64,000 nt of DNA from Shewanella amazonensis SB2B. Its GTDB lineage: Bacteria > Pseudomonadota > Gammaproteobacteria > Enterobacterales > Shewanellaceae. The position numbers were made by a program, and so were the translations under genes. A model generated the notes under the pieces. That model was not told the DNA's origin. It saw only the letters and a list, made by a program, of their open reading frames with translations, and searched no databases. This document shows, piece by piece, positions 28,005 through 36,733 of the stretch (position 1 is the stretch's first letter; each line of letters begins with the position of its first letter). The stretch covers positions 2,052,001-2,116,000 of the forward strand of contig NC_008700.1 of assembly GCF_000015245.1 (NCBI RefSeq), written 5' to 3'.

Positions 28005-28305
28005 ATGCCTGGCTAATTCACATGCAATCTATCCGACTTTTGAATTGATGCCCGCCATCTGTTGGGAGAGGTATTACATCAGCTTTTTAAAGCGCTGCAG
28101 TAAGCGCTATTTTCCTGCTCTGCCGCTCGACCAATCAGCTTTGGGCGTAAAGCCTGCCAGGAGAGCATGAGAAAAAAAGAGAGGCATCCAGCGCACCTAG
28201 TGTAAGGGTTGGCATACAGGTGTGCAGGCATCTAACACATTCGGCCCTTAGGGGGAGAATGTCAGCTGAATGGAGTGCGTCCGGTAATTTGGATTTCAGG
28301 CAACA
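28005..28305. other. Gene-free region with unexplained inverted repeats
   Basis: About 300 bp between two terminators, with no gene. Visible hairpins are AGCGC/GCGCT (near 28091-28108), GCGCACCT/AGGTGTGC (near 28191-28225, one G-U pair) and ACATTC/GAATGT (near 28237-28262). It also carries a 15-bp copy (28157-28171) of a sequence from the antiporter leader. It could hold a small RNA or be decayed repeat sequence. Confidence 0.4.
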
Positions 28306-28332
28306 AAAAAGCCAGCACGGGGCTGGCTTTTA
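28306..28332. terminator. Terminator of efp
   Basis: AAAGCCAG and CTGGCTTT form a GC-rich stem with flanking A-run and T-run; the A-run gives the U tract on the efp (minus) strand. Confidence 0.85.
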
Positions 28333-28348
28333 ACTCATAGAAGGGCGA

Positions 28349-28915
28349 TTAGTTTACGCGCTTCTTGAATTCACCGGTACGGGTGTCGATTTCGATTTTG
28401 TCGCCTTCTTTAACGAAGTCAGCAACCATCAGTTCGATGTCGCTGCCAACCAGTTTGGCAGGCTTCATTACTTTACCGGAAGTGTCACCACGGGCAGCTG
28501 GCTCAGTGTAGCCAACTTCACGGATGATGGTGGTTGGCATTTCAACAGAAATGGCCTTGCCTTCGTAGAAGGTTACCTGGCAGGTTTCTTCCATGCCATC
28601 AACGATGTACTTGGCAGCGTCACCCACGTTTTCTGCTTCAACGTCGTACTGGTTGTACTCGGAATCCATGAATACGTACATTGGATCAGCGAAGTAAGAG
28701 TAGGTGCAATCCAGACGCTCCAGAACGATAACGTCCATCTTGTCTTCACCCTTGAAGGTGGTCTCGGTAGAAGAGTCGATCAGCAGGTTTTTCAGCTTCA
28801 TCTTAACGATGGCAGCGTTACGGCCTGAACGGGTGGTTTCAGTCTTCTGAACAACCCATGGGCTGTCGTTAAACATGATCACGTTACCGGGACGGATTTC
28901 ATGAGCAGTTTTCAT
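28349..28915 (-). CDS. efp: Elongation factor P (arginine-32, EarP type)
   Basis: A 188-aa translation factor that relieves ribosome stalling at polyproline. The loop that reaches the peptidyl centre reads [11 protein letters not shown], putting Arg32 at the modified position instead of the Lys34 of E. coli. That form is activated by rhamnosylation, and the needed enzyme EarP is encoded directly upstream on the same strand, 39 bp away. The three barrel domains are complete. Confidence 0.97.
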
Positions 28916-28954
28916 TACTAATTTCCTATATCTTGGACGTTTAACTTTAAGGCG

Positions 28955-30121
28955 CTATCTTAACGATTTTTTGACGAATTGCACTAGCCTGGTTGCCAGA
29001 TCTGTCGTCTTAAGTGCATCGATTGGCCATTGTTTGGCGTGTGCCAACAAAGGCAAAGCGAAAGATTCGATATTTTGCCAGTGCTGCTGCACGGCATCCG
29101 CCTGTTGCTGATTGAACGCAAGGTTCAAGTTTTTCCAGCAATCTGCAATCTCAGGTGCCAGATTATCGCAGTAAAGGCGCATAAAAGCTTCTAATTTTAC
29201 CAGGTGGTAGTCTTCTTCCTGCTGGTAAATGTGCCAAATAAAGGGACGGCCCGCCCATTGTGCCCGTAAAAAGGAGTCTTCGCCCCGTATGATGTTAAAA
29301 TCGGCGCTCCAAAGCAGGCGATCATAGCCGGTTTGATCTGTCATCGGCAGTATGTGGATGGTAAGAGCACCCTGACAAAACTGCTCACCAGCTGCGATAT
29401 CGGCAGGGGCTTTGGGCAGATACGATGCCAAACTGTTCAGGCTGCGTCCCTTGGGCACCAGCAGATGCACTGGGCTCGATGAGGCTTGCCAACGGGCACA
29501 GAGGCCCTCCAGTGCCAGGGTTTCATAGCTGAAGAGACTGACGATCTTGTCATCCGCTTTGATGCCACTCAGCCCCAGGCTTCTAAAAAGAGTGAGCTTG
29601 TTGGCACTGTCGGCCTGCCAGGCATCCCTTTCATCAAAGAGAGACTTTTCGCAAATCAGACCACCGCTCGCGGCAGAAAAACCGGGCATATAAAAGTATT
29701 TGTTGATGCCGCCGCTTTGTAATGAGGGCAGCCCATGGCAACCGTCGACCCAGTCTTCTGCGCTCAGGTACTCAAGATTGAGCCAAAGCGGTGGTGTGGG
29801 CGCGCATTTTGCTATGGCCTTGACCTCGTCAGGTAATTCACAGGCGAAGGCTTCAATCAGCACGGCGCCTGGGGTGTAATCGATGTTCAGCGGCATATTC
29901 CACTGATTGATGGTGACGCCTTCGAGGGTTTGCGAGCCAAGGGTTGGGTTAAGCGTGGGCAATATATGCGCAAAGCTTTTGAGGTCATCCACCCAAAGCA
30001 CTATGGGCAGCTGATATTCCCGTGCCAATTGTTTTGAGAGGCGCCAGGTAACGCCAATATCACCGTAGTTATCGACAACGGCACAAAAGATGTCCCAGTG
30101 GCTGGATTTAGGACTGGTCAT
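28955..30121 (-). CDS. earP: EF-P arginine rhamnosyltransferase
   Basis: A 388-aa inverting glycosyltransferase (GT-B fold, formerly DUF2331) that transfers rhamnose from dTDP-rhamnose to Arg32 of EF-P. The N-terminus has the family signature WDIFCAVVDNYGDIG, containing Asp17 and Asp21, and the C-terminal half has the nucleotide-sugar region IIRGEDSFLRAQWAGRPFIWH. It precedes efp on the same strand, the usual arrangement for this modification pair. Confidence 0.96.
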   Translation of the reverse strand: MTSPKSSHWDIFCAVVDNYGDIGVTWRLSKQLAREYQLPIVLWVDDLKSFAHILPTLNPTLGSQTLEGVTINQWNMPLNIDYTPGAVLIEAFACELPDEVKAIAKCAPTPPLWLNLEYLSAEDWVDGCHGLPSLQSGGINKYFYMPGFSAASGGLICEKSLFDERDAWQADSANKLTLFRSLGLSGIKADDKIVSLFSYETLALEGLCARWQASSSPVHLLVPKGRSLNSLASYLPKAPADIAAGEQFCQGALTIHILPMTDQTGYDRLLWSADFNIIRGEDSFLRAQWAGRPFIWHIYQQEEDYHLVKLEAFMRLYCDNLAPEIADCWKNLNLAFNQQQADAVQQHWQNIESFALPLLAHAKQWPIDALKTTDLATRLVQFVKKSLR

Positions 30122-30158
30122 AGACGCTTGAGACCCGAATTCGGTTGGCGCGGAAATG

Positions 30159-30185
30159 AAAAAAGCGGCGTAAACGCCGCCTTTT
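30159..30185 (-). terminator. Terminator of fldA
   Basis: GCGGCGT/ACGCCGC with a 2-nt centre has six A residues on its left, giving a U-run on the minus strand. It separates fldA from earP. Confidence 0.85.
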
Positions 30186-30199
30186 CAAACTTCAAGAAA

Positions 30200-30727
30200 T
30201 CAGTCTGCCAACTCGGCCAGACACATTTCTTCGTAAATCTGTTTTACCCACTGATCAACGCGCTCTTCGGTGAGTTCGGGCTGACGGTCTTCATCAATAC
30301 CCAGACCCACAAAGTGGTCGTCATCGACCAGCGCTTTGGAGGCTTCGAAGTTATAACCGGCAGTAGGCCAGTGACCAACGATAATGCCACCACGGGTTTC
30401 GACGATGTCACGTACCATGCCCATGGCATCGAGGAAGTATTCGGCATAATCTTCCTGATCGCCGCAACCGAAAATGGCTACCAGCTTGTCGGTAAAGTCG
30501 ATTTGCTCAAGCTCAGGGAAAAAGTCGTCCCAATCGCACTGCGCTTCACCGTAGTACCAGGTTGGGATCCCGAACAGCAGCAGGTCAAAGTCGGCGATCT
30601 GCTCCTTGGTGCTCTTGGCGATGTCTTTGACATCCACCATCTGCTTACCCAGTTTTTTCTGGATCATCTTGGCGACAGCTTCGGTGTTGCCTGTGTCACT
30701 GCCGAAAAAAAGACCTACAGTAGCCAT
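30200..30727 (-). CDS. fldA: Long-chain flavodoxin
   Basis: A 175-aa FMN electron carrier. The phosphate-binding loop is GSDTGNTEAVAK, followed by the FMN contacts in GIPTWYYGEAQCDWDDF and FGCGDQEDYAEYF. It has the extra strand segment of long-chain flavodoxins. As in E. coli it lies beside ybfE and ybfF. No fur gene follows it here; instead earP and efp do. Confidence 0.96.
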   Translation of the reverse strand: MATVGLFFGSDTGNTEAVAKMIQKKLGKQMVDVKDIAKSTKEQIADFDLLLFGIPTWYYGEAQCDWDDFFPELEQIDFTDKLVAIFGCGDQEDYAEYFLDAMGMVRDIVETRGGIIVGHWPTAGYNFEASKALVDDDHFVGLGIDEDRQPELTEERVDQWVKQIYEEMCLAELAD

Positions 30728-30780
30728 TGTCTTTCCTTTAAATATCAGTTGCGTTTACGCGGCATCCACAAAAGTTTGAC

Positions 30781-31053
30781 TCAATCGTCAAACGATTGCT
30801 TAAGTATGCATTCGATTAATTGGCTGCGGCTGATGTTACTGGCCAGCGCCTTTTCGTTCAAGGCGTCGTACAAATCTTGTGACACCTTTAACTCTATTCG
30901 CTTTAGGCCCTTTGCCTTATCCCGTTGGATCTGGTTACGCTTGTTAACCCTCAGTTGCGTTTCCCGGGGAAGGGGATTGCTTCTGGGACGTCCACGGCGT
31001 TTTTCATCGGCAAAGAGATCGATTGTTGTTCTGTCTGCTGCTTCTTTTGCCAT
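30781..31053 (-). CDS. ybfE: LexA-regulated protein YbfE homolog (ribbon-helix-helix)
   Basis: A 90-aa basic protein similar to YbfE of E. coli. The front part is rich in Arg/Lys (DEKRRGRPRSNPLPRETQ). The back has a likely ribbon-helix-helix (RIELKVSQDLYDALNEKA then SRSQLIECIL), so it may bind DNA. No clear LexA box was seen nearby. It starts 7 bp after the DUF2788 gene and sits 53 bp before fldA, likely in one transcript. Confidence 0.85.
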   Translation of the reverse strand: MAKEAADRTTIDLFADEKRRGRPRSNPLPRETQLRVNKRNQIQRDKAKGLKRIELKVSQDLYDALNEKALASNISRSQLIECILKQSFDD

Positions 31054-31060
31054 TTTGTCA

Positions 31061-31282
31061 TTAGCCTATACCGGCGCCTTCCCAAGTCATTTGAATAATG
31101 CCCTTGGCGATAAAGCCTGCACACCCTAAAAACAGCACCAACCACACGATATAACGGCCAAACTTGGGCACGTTGCCCTGTTTCAGCACGTCATGGATTG
31201 CCATGCCAATGAAGAAGAATATGGCAGCGAAAAACAGGTTTAATCCCAGGGTTTCTATCTGCTGCATATACTCGGCTAACAT
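31061..31282 (-). CDS. DUF2788 small membrane protein
   Basis: A 73-aa protein with two hydrophobic segments (about residues 14-32 and 44-64), placed between ybfF and ybfE. It looks like the DUF2788 family, whose role is unknown. No catalytic residues are visible. Confidence 0.75.
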   Translation of the reverse strand: MLAEYMQQIETLGLNLFFAAIFFFIGMAIHDVLKQGNVPKFGRYIVWLVLFLGCAGFIAKGIIQMTWEGAGIG

Positions 31283-31378
31283 CAGCGCTGACTCCGGCGT
31301 TGCTTGGCGTAGGGGTAAAACCCGGCCTTGAAAAAGAGGCGCGAATATATCACATCATATTAGCGTCTGCTATAGCCT

Positions 31379-32167
31379 TTACCCGTGTAACTCAGGGTGT
31401 TGGCTGTCCAGAAAATTTTTCACCAGTCGGTTAAAGATGCCGGGCTTCTGTGCGTGTAACCAGTGACCGGCTCCACCAATGGACTTAAGCTGCACATTCG
31501 GAAACTGGCTGAGGATGGCGTCTTTATGTTCAGCGGTGACATAGTCTGACTCATCACCGCGAATAAAGAGTGTCGGACCATCATAAGCGCCGTTATTGAA
31601 TGGCCAACCGATAATGCCCTCATAGGAGGCTATCAGGCCGTCCAGATTCATCCGCCAACTGAAACCAGACTCCGCCCGGCGAAAGCTTTTCAGCAAAAAC
31701 TGTGCTGTCGCCTCATCCACACCCCTTGCCAAAAGGTGATTCAAGGCCTCTTTCCGCTCGACGCTGCCATCAAGGGGCAGCGAGGTGAGGGCAGCAAACA
31801 CTCGTTGATGACGGGGGGCATAGGGTACGGGCGCGATATCGGCGGCAACCACGGACGCGACTCTGTCAGGATGCAGAAGCGCCGTTGCGAGCACAATTTT
31901 ACCGCCCATGGAATGACCAATGAGATGTGCTTTGGTTGCGCCCAGTTCATCCAGCAATGAAACCAGACTCTGGGCCAGGCTTGGGTAATCCATCGTATCC
32001 CAGTGGGGACTCTGACCGTGATTGGGCACATCGATACGAGTAACGCGATATTCGCTCTCCAGGGTCTGCGCCAGTCCCTTTAGATTATCCAGATCGCCAA
32101 AAAGACCGTGAACCAGAACCACGTCTTCCCCTACACCCTGGGTCTGATAGTTAAGCTGCGCTGACAT
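31379..32167 (-). CDS. ybfF: Alpha/beta hydrolase YbfF (esterase)
   Basis: A 262-aa cytoplasmic esterase. The nucleophile elbow is IGHSMGGKIVLA, the oxyanion loop VLVHGLFGDLDNLKG, the acid is probably in FIRGDESDYV and the base His in GAGHWLHAQKP. E. coli YbfF accepts acyl-CoA and short esters. It is the first gene of the ybfF-DUF2788-ybfE-fldA run. Confidence 0.93.
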   Translation of the reverse strand: MSAQLNYQTQGVGEDVVLVHGLFGDLDNLKGLAQTLESEYRVTRIDVPNHGQSPHWDTMDYPSLAQSLVSLLDELGATKAHLIGHSMGGKIVLATALLHPDRVASVVAADIAPVPYAPRHQRVFAALTSLPLDGSVERKEALNHLLARGVDEATAQFLLKSFRRAESGFSWRMNLDGLIASYEGIIGWPFNNGAYDGPTLFIRGDESDYVTAEHKDAILSQFPNVQLKSIGGAGHWLHAQKPGIFNRLVKNFLDSQHPELHG

Positions 32168-32433
32168 GTAAATCCTGCCCGTTGATTGGGATTAACACCT
32201 AAAGGCGGCAATTTTGCCCCCAAGCCCGGGCGCAGGCAAGAAAAGTGACCATTAAGTCCCGTGTGCGCTTAAAAAACACTCGCTTGTTCGCTCCTTGGCT
32301 TCGTAATCATCATCTCGGCCACGGTTTTCATTTTAGAGCGCTTTATCAATCTGTTGGACTGGCTTACACTGGGCTTTCTTCGGCGAAGCGGCATGCTTTG
32401 CGTGCCTGATAAGACAAAAGGAAAGCATTGGTG

Positions 32434-33009
32434 ATGAAATATATCGAAGTGGACGAAGAGCTCTATCGTTACATAGCCGGCAAGACTGAACGTATCGGTG
32501 AGAGTGCATCGGATATTTTACGGCGTTTGCTGGGACTCTCTGTCGCCGAAGTCTCTGAAGTGGCGCCTGTCGATATCAGTGAGCCAGGCATGGAGCATGA
32601 GCCGGTGCAGGTGCGTGAGGCTGAACCTGAGCCAGTACCAGAAGTGGAAGTTGCTGCTCAGACCGAGATTGATTTTTCAGACTTGCTTAGTGAAGCGGGT
32701 CTGGCAGCGCAAAAAGGCGCCGTAGGCCGTTTTCTCTATGCTCTGGAATGTTTGCACCAGGCTGCGCCTTCGCGTTTTGAACAGGTGCTGCAAATTCAGG
32801 GACGCGATCGTCTCTACTTTGCCACATCCAAAGAGGCCCTGCTCAAAGCAAGCCAGTCGGCCAATCCCAAAGAAATTGGCTCAAGCGGTTTTTGGGTAAC
32901 CACTAACAATAATACCGCCAAAAAGCGCACCATACTTGAAGAAGCCCTGGTGCAACTGGGTTGCGATCCGGTTCGTGCCAAATCCCTGGGTGAGCTGGCG
33001 CTCGCCTGA
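32434..33009 (+). CDS. seqA: Negative modulator of replication initiation SeqA
   Basis: A 191-aa protein that binds hemimethylated GATC sites and delays re-initiation at oriC. Residues 1-35 (MKYIEVDEELYRYIA) form the filament-building domain. The C-terminal DNA-binding domain has FLYALECLHQAAP and TNNNTAKKRTIL, where asparagines read the methylated site. The linker between them (about residues 38-80) is long and rich in Glu, Pro and Val. I start at ATG 32434, with AGGAAAG upstream; nearby GTG and TTG codons are less likely. pgm follows, as in E. coli. Confidence 0.95.
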   Translation: MKYIEVDEELYRYIAGKTERIGESASDILRRLLGLSVAEVSEVAPVDISEPGMEHEPVQVREAEPEPVPEVEVAAQTEIDFSDLLSEAGLAAQKGAVGRFLYALECLHQAAPSRFEQVLQIQGRDRLYFATSKEALLKASQSANPKEIGSSGFWVTTNNNTAKKRTILEEALVQLGCDPVRAKSLGELALA

Positions 33010-33047
33010 AACGACACTATTAACCATCCACGATAAGGAATTCCGTC

Positions 33048-34730
33048 TTGGCTATCCATGACCGCGCAGGCAAGCAAGCACAGCAAGGGGATTTGGTTAA
33101 TATCCCCAAACTGATGAGCCACTATTATCGACTCTTGCCGGATGCAAGCGATCCCGCTCAGAAAGTCAGTTTCGGTACCTCCGGCCATCGCGGCTGTGCA
33201 TTTCACCGAAGTTTTAACGAGCAGCATATCCTTGCCATTGCCCAGGCGGTGGTCGACTGGCGTACCCAGGCTGACATTACAGGTCCCCTTTACCTTGGCA
33301 TGGACACCCATGCGCTGTCCCAGGCGGCGTATTTGTCTGTGATTGAAGTGCTGATTGCCAACAAGGTTCAGGTGTTGGCCCAGCGGGATGACGCATACAC
33401 ACCAACACCCGTGGTCAGTCAGGCAATTGTGGCTGCCAATCGTCATCAAACTGGTGAAGACGCATTGCTCAGTGACGGTATCATCATCACGCCGTCACAT
33501 AACCCACCTCAGGACGGGGGTATCAAGTACAATCCGCCCCATGGTGGGCCGGCGGAAGGGGATATCACTTCCTGGATTGAAACCCGTGCCAATCACTATC
33601 TCGCCCACGGCCTGGATGGTGTTCGTCGGGTTAATTACGGTATCGCCTCTGGTCTTTCGCTGCTTAAACATGTAGACCTGATTTCGCCTTATGTTCAAAG
33701 CCTTGCTGAAGTCATTGACATGGCCGCGATTGCTAAAGCCGGTGTGCGTATGGGGGTCGACCCTCTGGGCGGTAGCGGCATCCATTACTGGCAGCCTATC
33801 GCCGAGCATTATGGGCTCAATATCGAGGTGGTAAATCAGGCAATTGATCCGACCTTCGATTTTATGCCATTGGATAAAGACGGAAAAATCCGCATGGACT
33901 GCTCGTCGCCCTATGCCATGGCAGGACTATTGGTACATAAAGATGAGTTTGATATCTGTGTCGGTAACGACCCGGATTATGACCGCCACGGTATTGTTTG
34001 CCCCGGTAGTGGCCTGATGGATCCCAACCATTATCTTGCAGTGGCTATCGATTATCTGCTCGGCCACAGGCCAAACTGGGCCAAGACGTTGGCGGTTGGC
34101 AAAACCCTGGTATCCAGTGCCCTGATAGACAAGGTCTGCATGGCCCATGGGGTTCCCCTGATGGAAGTACCCGTGGGCTTTAAGTGGTTTGTTGATGGCC
34201 TCGCTGATAGCAGTGTGTGTTTTGGCGGTGAAGAAAGCGCCGGGGCGGCTTTCCTTAAAATGGATGGCAGCACCTGGTGCACCGATAAAGACGGCTTTAT
34301 TCTGGCGCTGCTGGCGGCAGAAATTCTCGCGGTTACCGGTAAAACCCCTGCCGAGCGCTACGAAGAGCTGGTTGCCGAACATGGTCGCAGTTTTTATAAA
34401 CGTATCGATAGCCCACTTAATCCCAAAATGAAAGCCAAGTTCGGTGCGCTGAATGCGCAAACCCTTGGCGCGACTTCTGTCGCAGGCGATGCCATTACCG
34501 CAGTGCTGACCAAGGCGCCCGGCAACGGTGCTGCCATTGGTGGCATCAAGGTGTGTACCGATAAAGGCTGGTTCGCCGCGCGTCCATCCGGTACTGAGCC
34601 CTTGTTTAAGCTCTATGCCGAAAGCTTTGTCAGTGAGGCGCACCTTGGCGAGTTGATTTCCGATGCGCAAAGTTTGTTGGGTACTGCGCTTAAGGCTATC
34701 AAGCTGTCACAGTTTGATATGAAGGTATAA
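33048..34730 (+). CDS. pgm: Phosphoglucomutase (alpha-D-glucose-specific)
   Basis: A 560-aa enzyme interconverting glucose-1-phosphate and glucose-6-phosphate. The start is a TTG at 33048: the residues that follow (AIHDRAGKQAQQGDL) align with the start of E. coli Pgm, and AAGGAATT lies upstream. The phosphoserine loop is ITPSHNPPQDGG, the metal loop is GNDPDYDRHG, the sugar loop GGEESAGAAF, and the phosphate site RPSGTEPLFK. It lies 38 bp after seqA, likely co-transcribed. Confidence 0.96.
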   Translation: MAIHDRAGKQAQQGDLVNIPKLMSHYYRLLPDASDPAQKVSFGTSGHRGCAFHRSFNEQHILAIAQAVVDWRTQADITGPLYLGMDTHALSQAAYLSVIEVLIANKVQVLAQRDDAYTPTPVVSQAIVAANRHQTGEDALLSDGIIITPSHNPPQDGGIKYNPPHGGPAEGDITSWIETRANHYLAHGLDGVRRVNYGIASGLSLLKHVDLISPYVQSLAEVIDMAAIAKAGVRMGVDPLGGSGIHYWQPIAEHYGLNIEVVNQAIDPTFDFMPLDKDGKIRMDCSSPYAMAGLLVHKDEFDICVGNDPDYDRHGIVCPGSGLMDPNHYLAVAIDYLLGHRPNWAKTLAVGKTLVSSALIDKVCMAHGVPLMEVPVGFKWFVDGLADSSVCFGGEESAGAAFLKMDGSTWCTDKDGFILALLAAEILAVTGKTPAERYEELVAEHGRSFYKRIDSPLNPKMKAKFGALNAQTLGATSVAGDAITAVLTKAPGNGAAIGGIKVCTDKGWFAARPSGTEPLFKLYAESFVSEAHLGELISDAQSLLGTALKAIKLSQFDMKV

Positions 34731-34756
34731 AAAACGCGCCGTTGGGCGCGTTTTTT
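34728..34756. terminator. Bidirectional terminator between pgm and msrA
   Basis: AAAAACGCGCC and GGCGCGTTTTT with a GTTG loop lie between convergent genes. Confidence 0.9.
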
Positions 34757-34790
34757 ATTGGATAACGACTTGTTTCATCGGCTTGCGGTA

Positions 34791-35285
34791 TCAATACTCG
34801 ATGTGGCAACTGGGCAGGTTGTTTTTATCGATGTAGTTCTGGTGATATTCCTCAGCAACGTGGAAGGTCTGCAGCGGTACAATTTCAGTGACTATATGAC
34901 GGGTTCCCCAGCGGCCAGAGCGGGCAAGGGCGAGCTTCGACGCTTCAGCCTGTTCCTTTTGTGTCTTGTCGTGGAAAAAGATGGTGCTGCGATACTGGGT
35001 ACCTATATCGCCGCCCTGCTGGTTGAGGCTGGTAGGGTTATGGTTTTTCCAAAACACCTGCAGCAAATCATCAAAGCTTACCTGGCTTGGGTCAAATTCC
35101 ACCTGCACCACTTCGGCATGGCCTGTGATGCCTTTTTTGACATCTTCATAGCGGGAGTACTTGTCGTTTCCGCCCATGTACCCGCAGGTGGCGTTGATAA
35201 CGCCGGGGATCTGCCTGAAAAAATACTCTACACCCCAAAAACAGCCGGCGCCGAAAGTGGCAAATGATGAATTGGATTGTGACAT
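34791..35285 (-). CDS. msrA: Peptide methionine (S)-S-oxide reductase
   Basis: A 164-aa repair enzyme that reduces methionine sulfoxide with thioredoxin. The catalytic motif is GAGCFWGVEYFF and the resolving Cys is near the end in LPSCHIEY. I start at ATG 35285 (MSQSNSSFATF) because GAGG lies just upstream and homologs begin here; the frame is open further upstream but carries no family sequence. Confidence 0.95.
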   Translation of the reverse strand: MSQSNSSFATFGAGCFWGVEYFFRQIPGVINATCGYMGGNDKYSRYEDVKKGITGHAEVVQVEFDPSQVSFDDLLQVFWKNHNPTSLNQQGGDIGTQYRSTIFFHDKTQKEQAEASKLALARSGRWGTRHIVTEIVPLQTFHVAEEYHQNYIDKNNLPSCHIEY

Positions 35286-35534
35286 GGAAACCTCTATGGA
35301 TGTCTGGACGGCTAAATTGTGATAAAACTTACGTGGAAATGCAAGAGGGTGACAGCGGTTTGTTATCCGCTCCCGTGTATCCATGACTAAATGATTGAGA
35401 TCAGGCTCAAACAGCTGTGATAGTATTGGCACAAAAAACTGCATGGCCAAAAGGATTGTCGCCCATCGGATGTGTGACTACTCTGGTCAACAGGCAGTTC
35501 TCAGCGAGCATAGCCTCAGAGAAAGGAGACCCAA

Positions 35535-36581
35535 GTGCTTAACCTACTGCAAGGCTGCAAAGATTTTTTGCATCTTACCCTGTCCAATCCCGAACACCTT
35601 GACCCCATCGCCCCTCAACCTCTGTACGGACACACCTTGGTCAGCCTCTGGGATACAGGCGTGTTGGTATTCGAGCCTGTCGATGGCAACAGCCATAAAG
35701 ACATAGTGCTATCAAGCGGCGTGCATGGAAATGAAACCGCGCCTATTGAACTCTGTAATGGCCTTATTCAGGATGTGCTGGAAGGACGTTTACAGGTCAA
35801 AGAGCGGGTATTGTTCCTCATTGGTAACCCTGCTGCCATCAACAATGGCACCCGTATCGTAGATGAAAACATGAACCGCCTTTTCAGCGGTGAGCACAGC
35901 CGTGGGCCCGGACTCAGTAACCCCGAGCGGGTGCGGGCTAAAAAGCTTGAAACCTATGTCACCCGTTTCTTTGAAAAAGGTGCGGAAAAAGGTGAGGGCA
36001 GGCAGCGTATTCATTACGATTTACACACGGCCATCCGCGGCTCTAAGCATGAAAAGTTTGCTATCTACCCTTACCGCCCCGGCCGCGCCTTCAGCGGTGA
36101 GCAAATCATGTTCCTTGCGGCGAGTGGCGTTGATACCGTGCTCTTTCACCACGAACCGACCACGACCTTCAGTTATTTCTCCTCCGAGTTGTTCCGTGCC
36201 GACGCCTTTACCATAGAACTTGGCAAGGTCTACCCCATGGGGCAGAACGACATGAGTAAGTTCGCCAATACCCGGGAGATGTTCAAGCGCCTGATTTGCG
36301 CTGAGCCACTGGAGCTTGCACCTTTTGATGAAACCCAGGTGAACCTCTATCAGGTGTGCAGGGTTATCAATAAGGAAGTCGATGACTTTGAATTTACCTT
36401 CAGCACTGATGTCGAAAACTTCAGCGCTTTCCCGCGTGGCCACGTGATAGCACGTCAGGGCGGCAAGGATATTCTTGTCGAGCAGGAAGCCGAGGCGGTG
36501 GTGTTCCCCAACGCCAAGGTACCCGTGGGGCAGCGCACCGTCATCATGCTGGTTCCCGCGGTAAATCCTCACGTGGAATAG
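35535..36581 (+). CDS. astE: Succinylglutamate desuccinylase
   Basis: A 348-aa zinc hydrolase for the last step of arginine catabolism by the AST pathway, releasing glutamate and succinate. Zinc ligands are in [11 protein letters not shown] and the later [18 protein letters not shown] and [11 protein letters not shown] are also typical. The start is GTG 35535 with AAGGAGA 7 nt upstream. The other ast genes are not in this window, so it stands alone. Confidence 0.93.
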   Translation: MLNLLQGCKDFLHLTLSNPEHLDPIAPQPLYGHTLVSLWDTGVLVFEPVDGNSHKDIVLSSGVHGNETAPIELCNGLIQDVLEGRLQVKERVLFLIGNPAAINNGTRIVDENMNRLFSGEHSRGPGLSNPERVRAKKLETYVTRFFEKGAEKGEGRQRIHYDLHTAIRGSKHEKFAIYPYRPGRAFSGEQIMFLAASGVDTVLFHHEPTTTFSYFSSELFRADAFTIELGKVYPMGQNDMSKFANTREMFKRLICAEPLELAPFDETQVNLYQVCRVINKEVDDFEFTFSTDVENFSAFPRGHVIARQGGKDILVEQEAEAVVFPNAKVPVGQRTVIMLVPAVNPHVE

Positions 36582-36654
36582 GGCTGTAAAGCAATTAATA
36601 CATGCAGGCGGGGGAAACTTGTCTCCCTTCATAGTGTAATGATTGTCAGGTAGT

Positions 36655-36668
36655 TTACGTTAACGTAA
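36655..36668. promoter_or_regulatory. Palindromic operator candidate upstream of bkd operon
   Basis: TTACGTTAACGTAA is a perfect 14-bp palindrome 66 bp before the first bkd gene. I recall LiuR (MerR family) sites of branched-chain amino acid degradation genes as similar palindromes, so LiuR is a plausible regulator; this is not verified. Confidence 0.5.
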
Positions 36669-36733
36669 TGTTCATCCCGCGTTTTACATACAGGTCTGCC
36701 GTGGGTGGGCCTCAATGATAACAAGAGCAGAAT

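Noticed and set aside
28063..28171. Cobalamin riboswitch based on GCCAGGAGAGC resembling the B12-box
   Set aside because: The other conserved parts of the aptamer are not found and no plus-strand gene lies downstream.
28955..30727. fldA-earP-efp as one operon
   Set aside because: A strong terminator at 30159-30185 ends fldA before earP.
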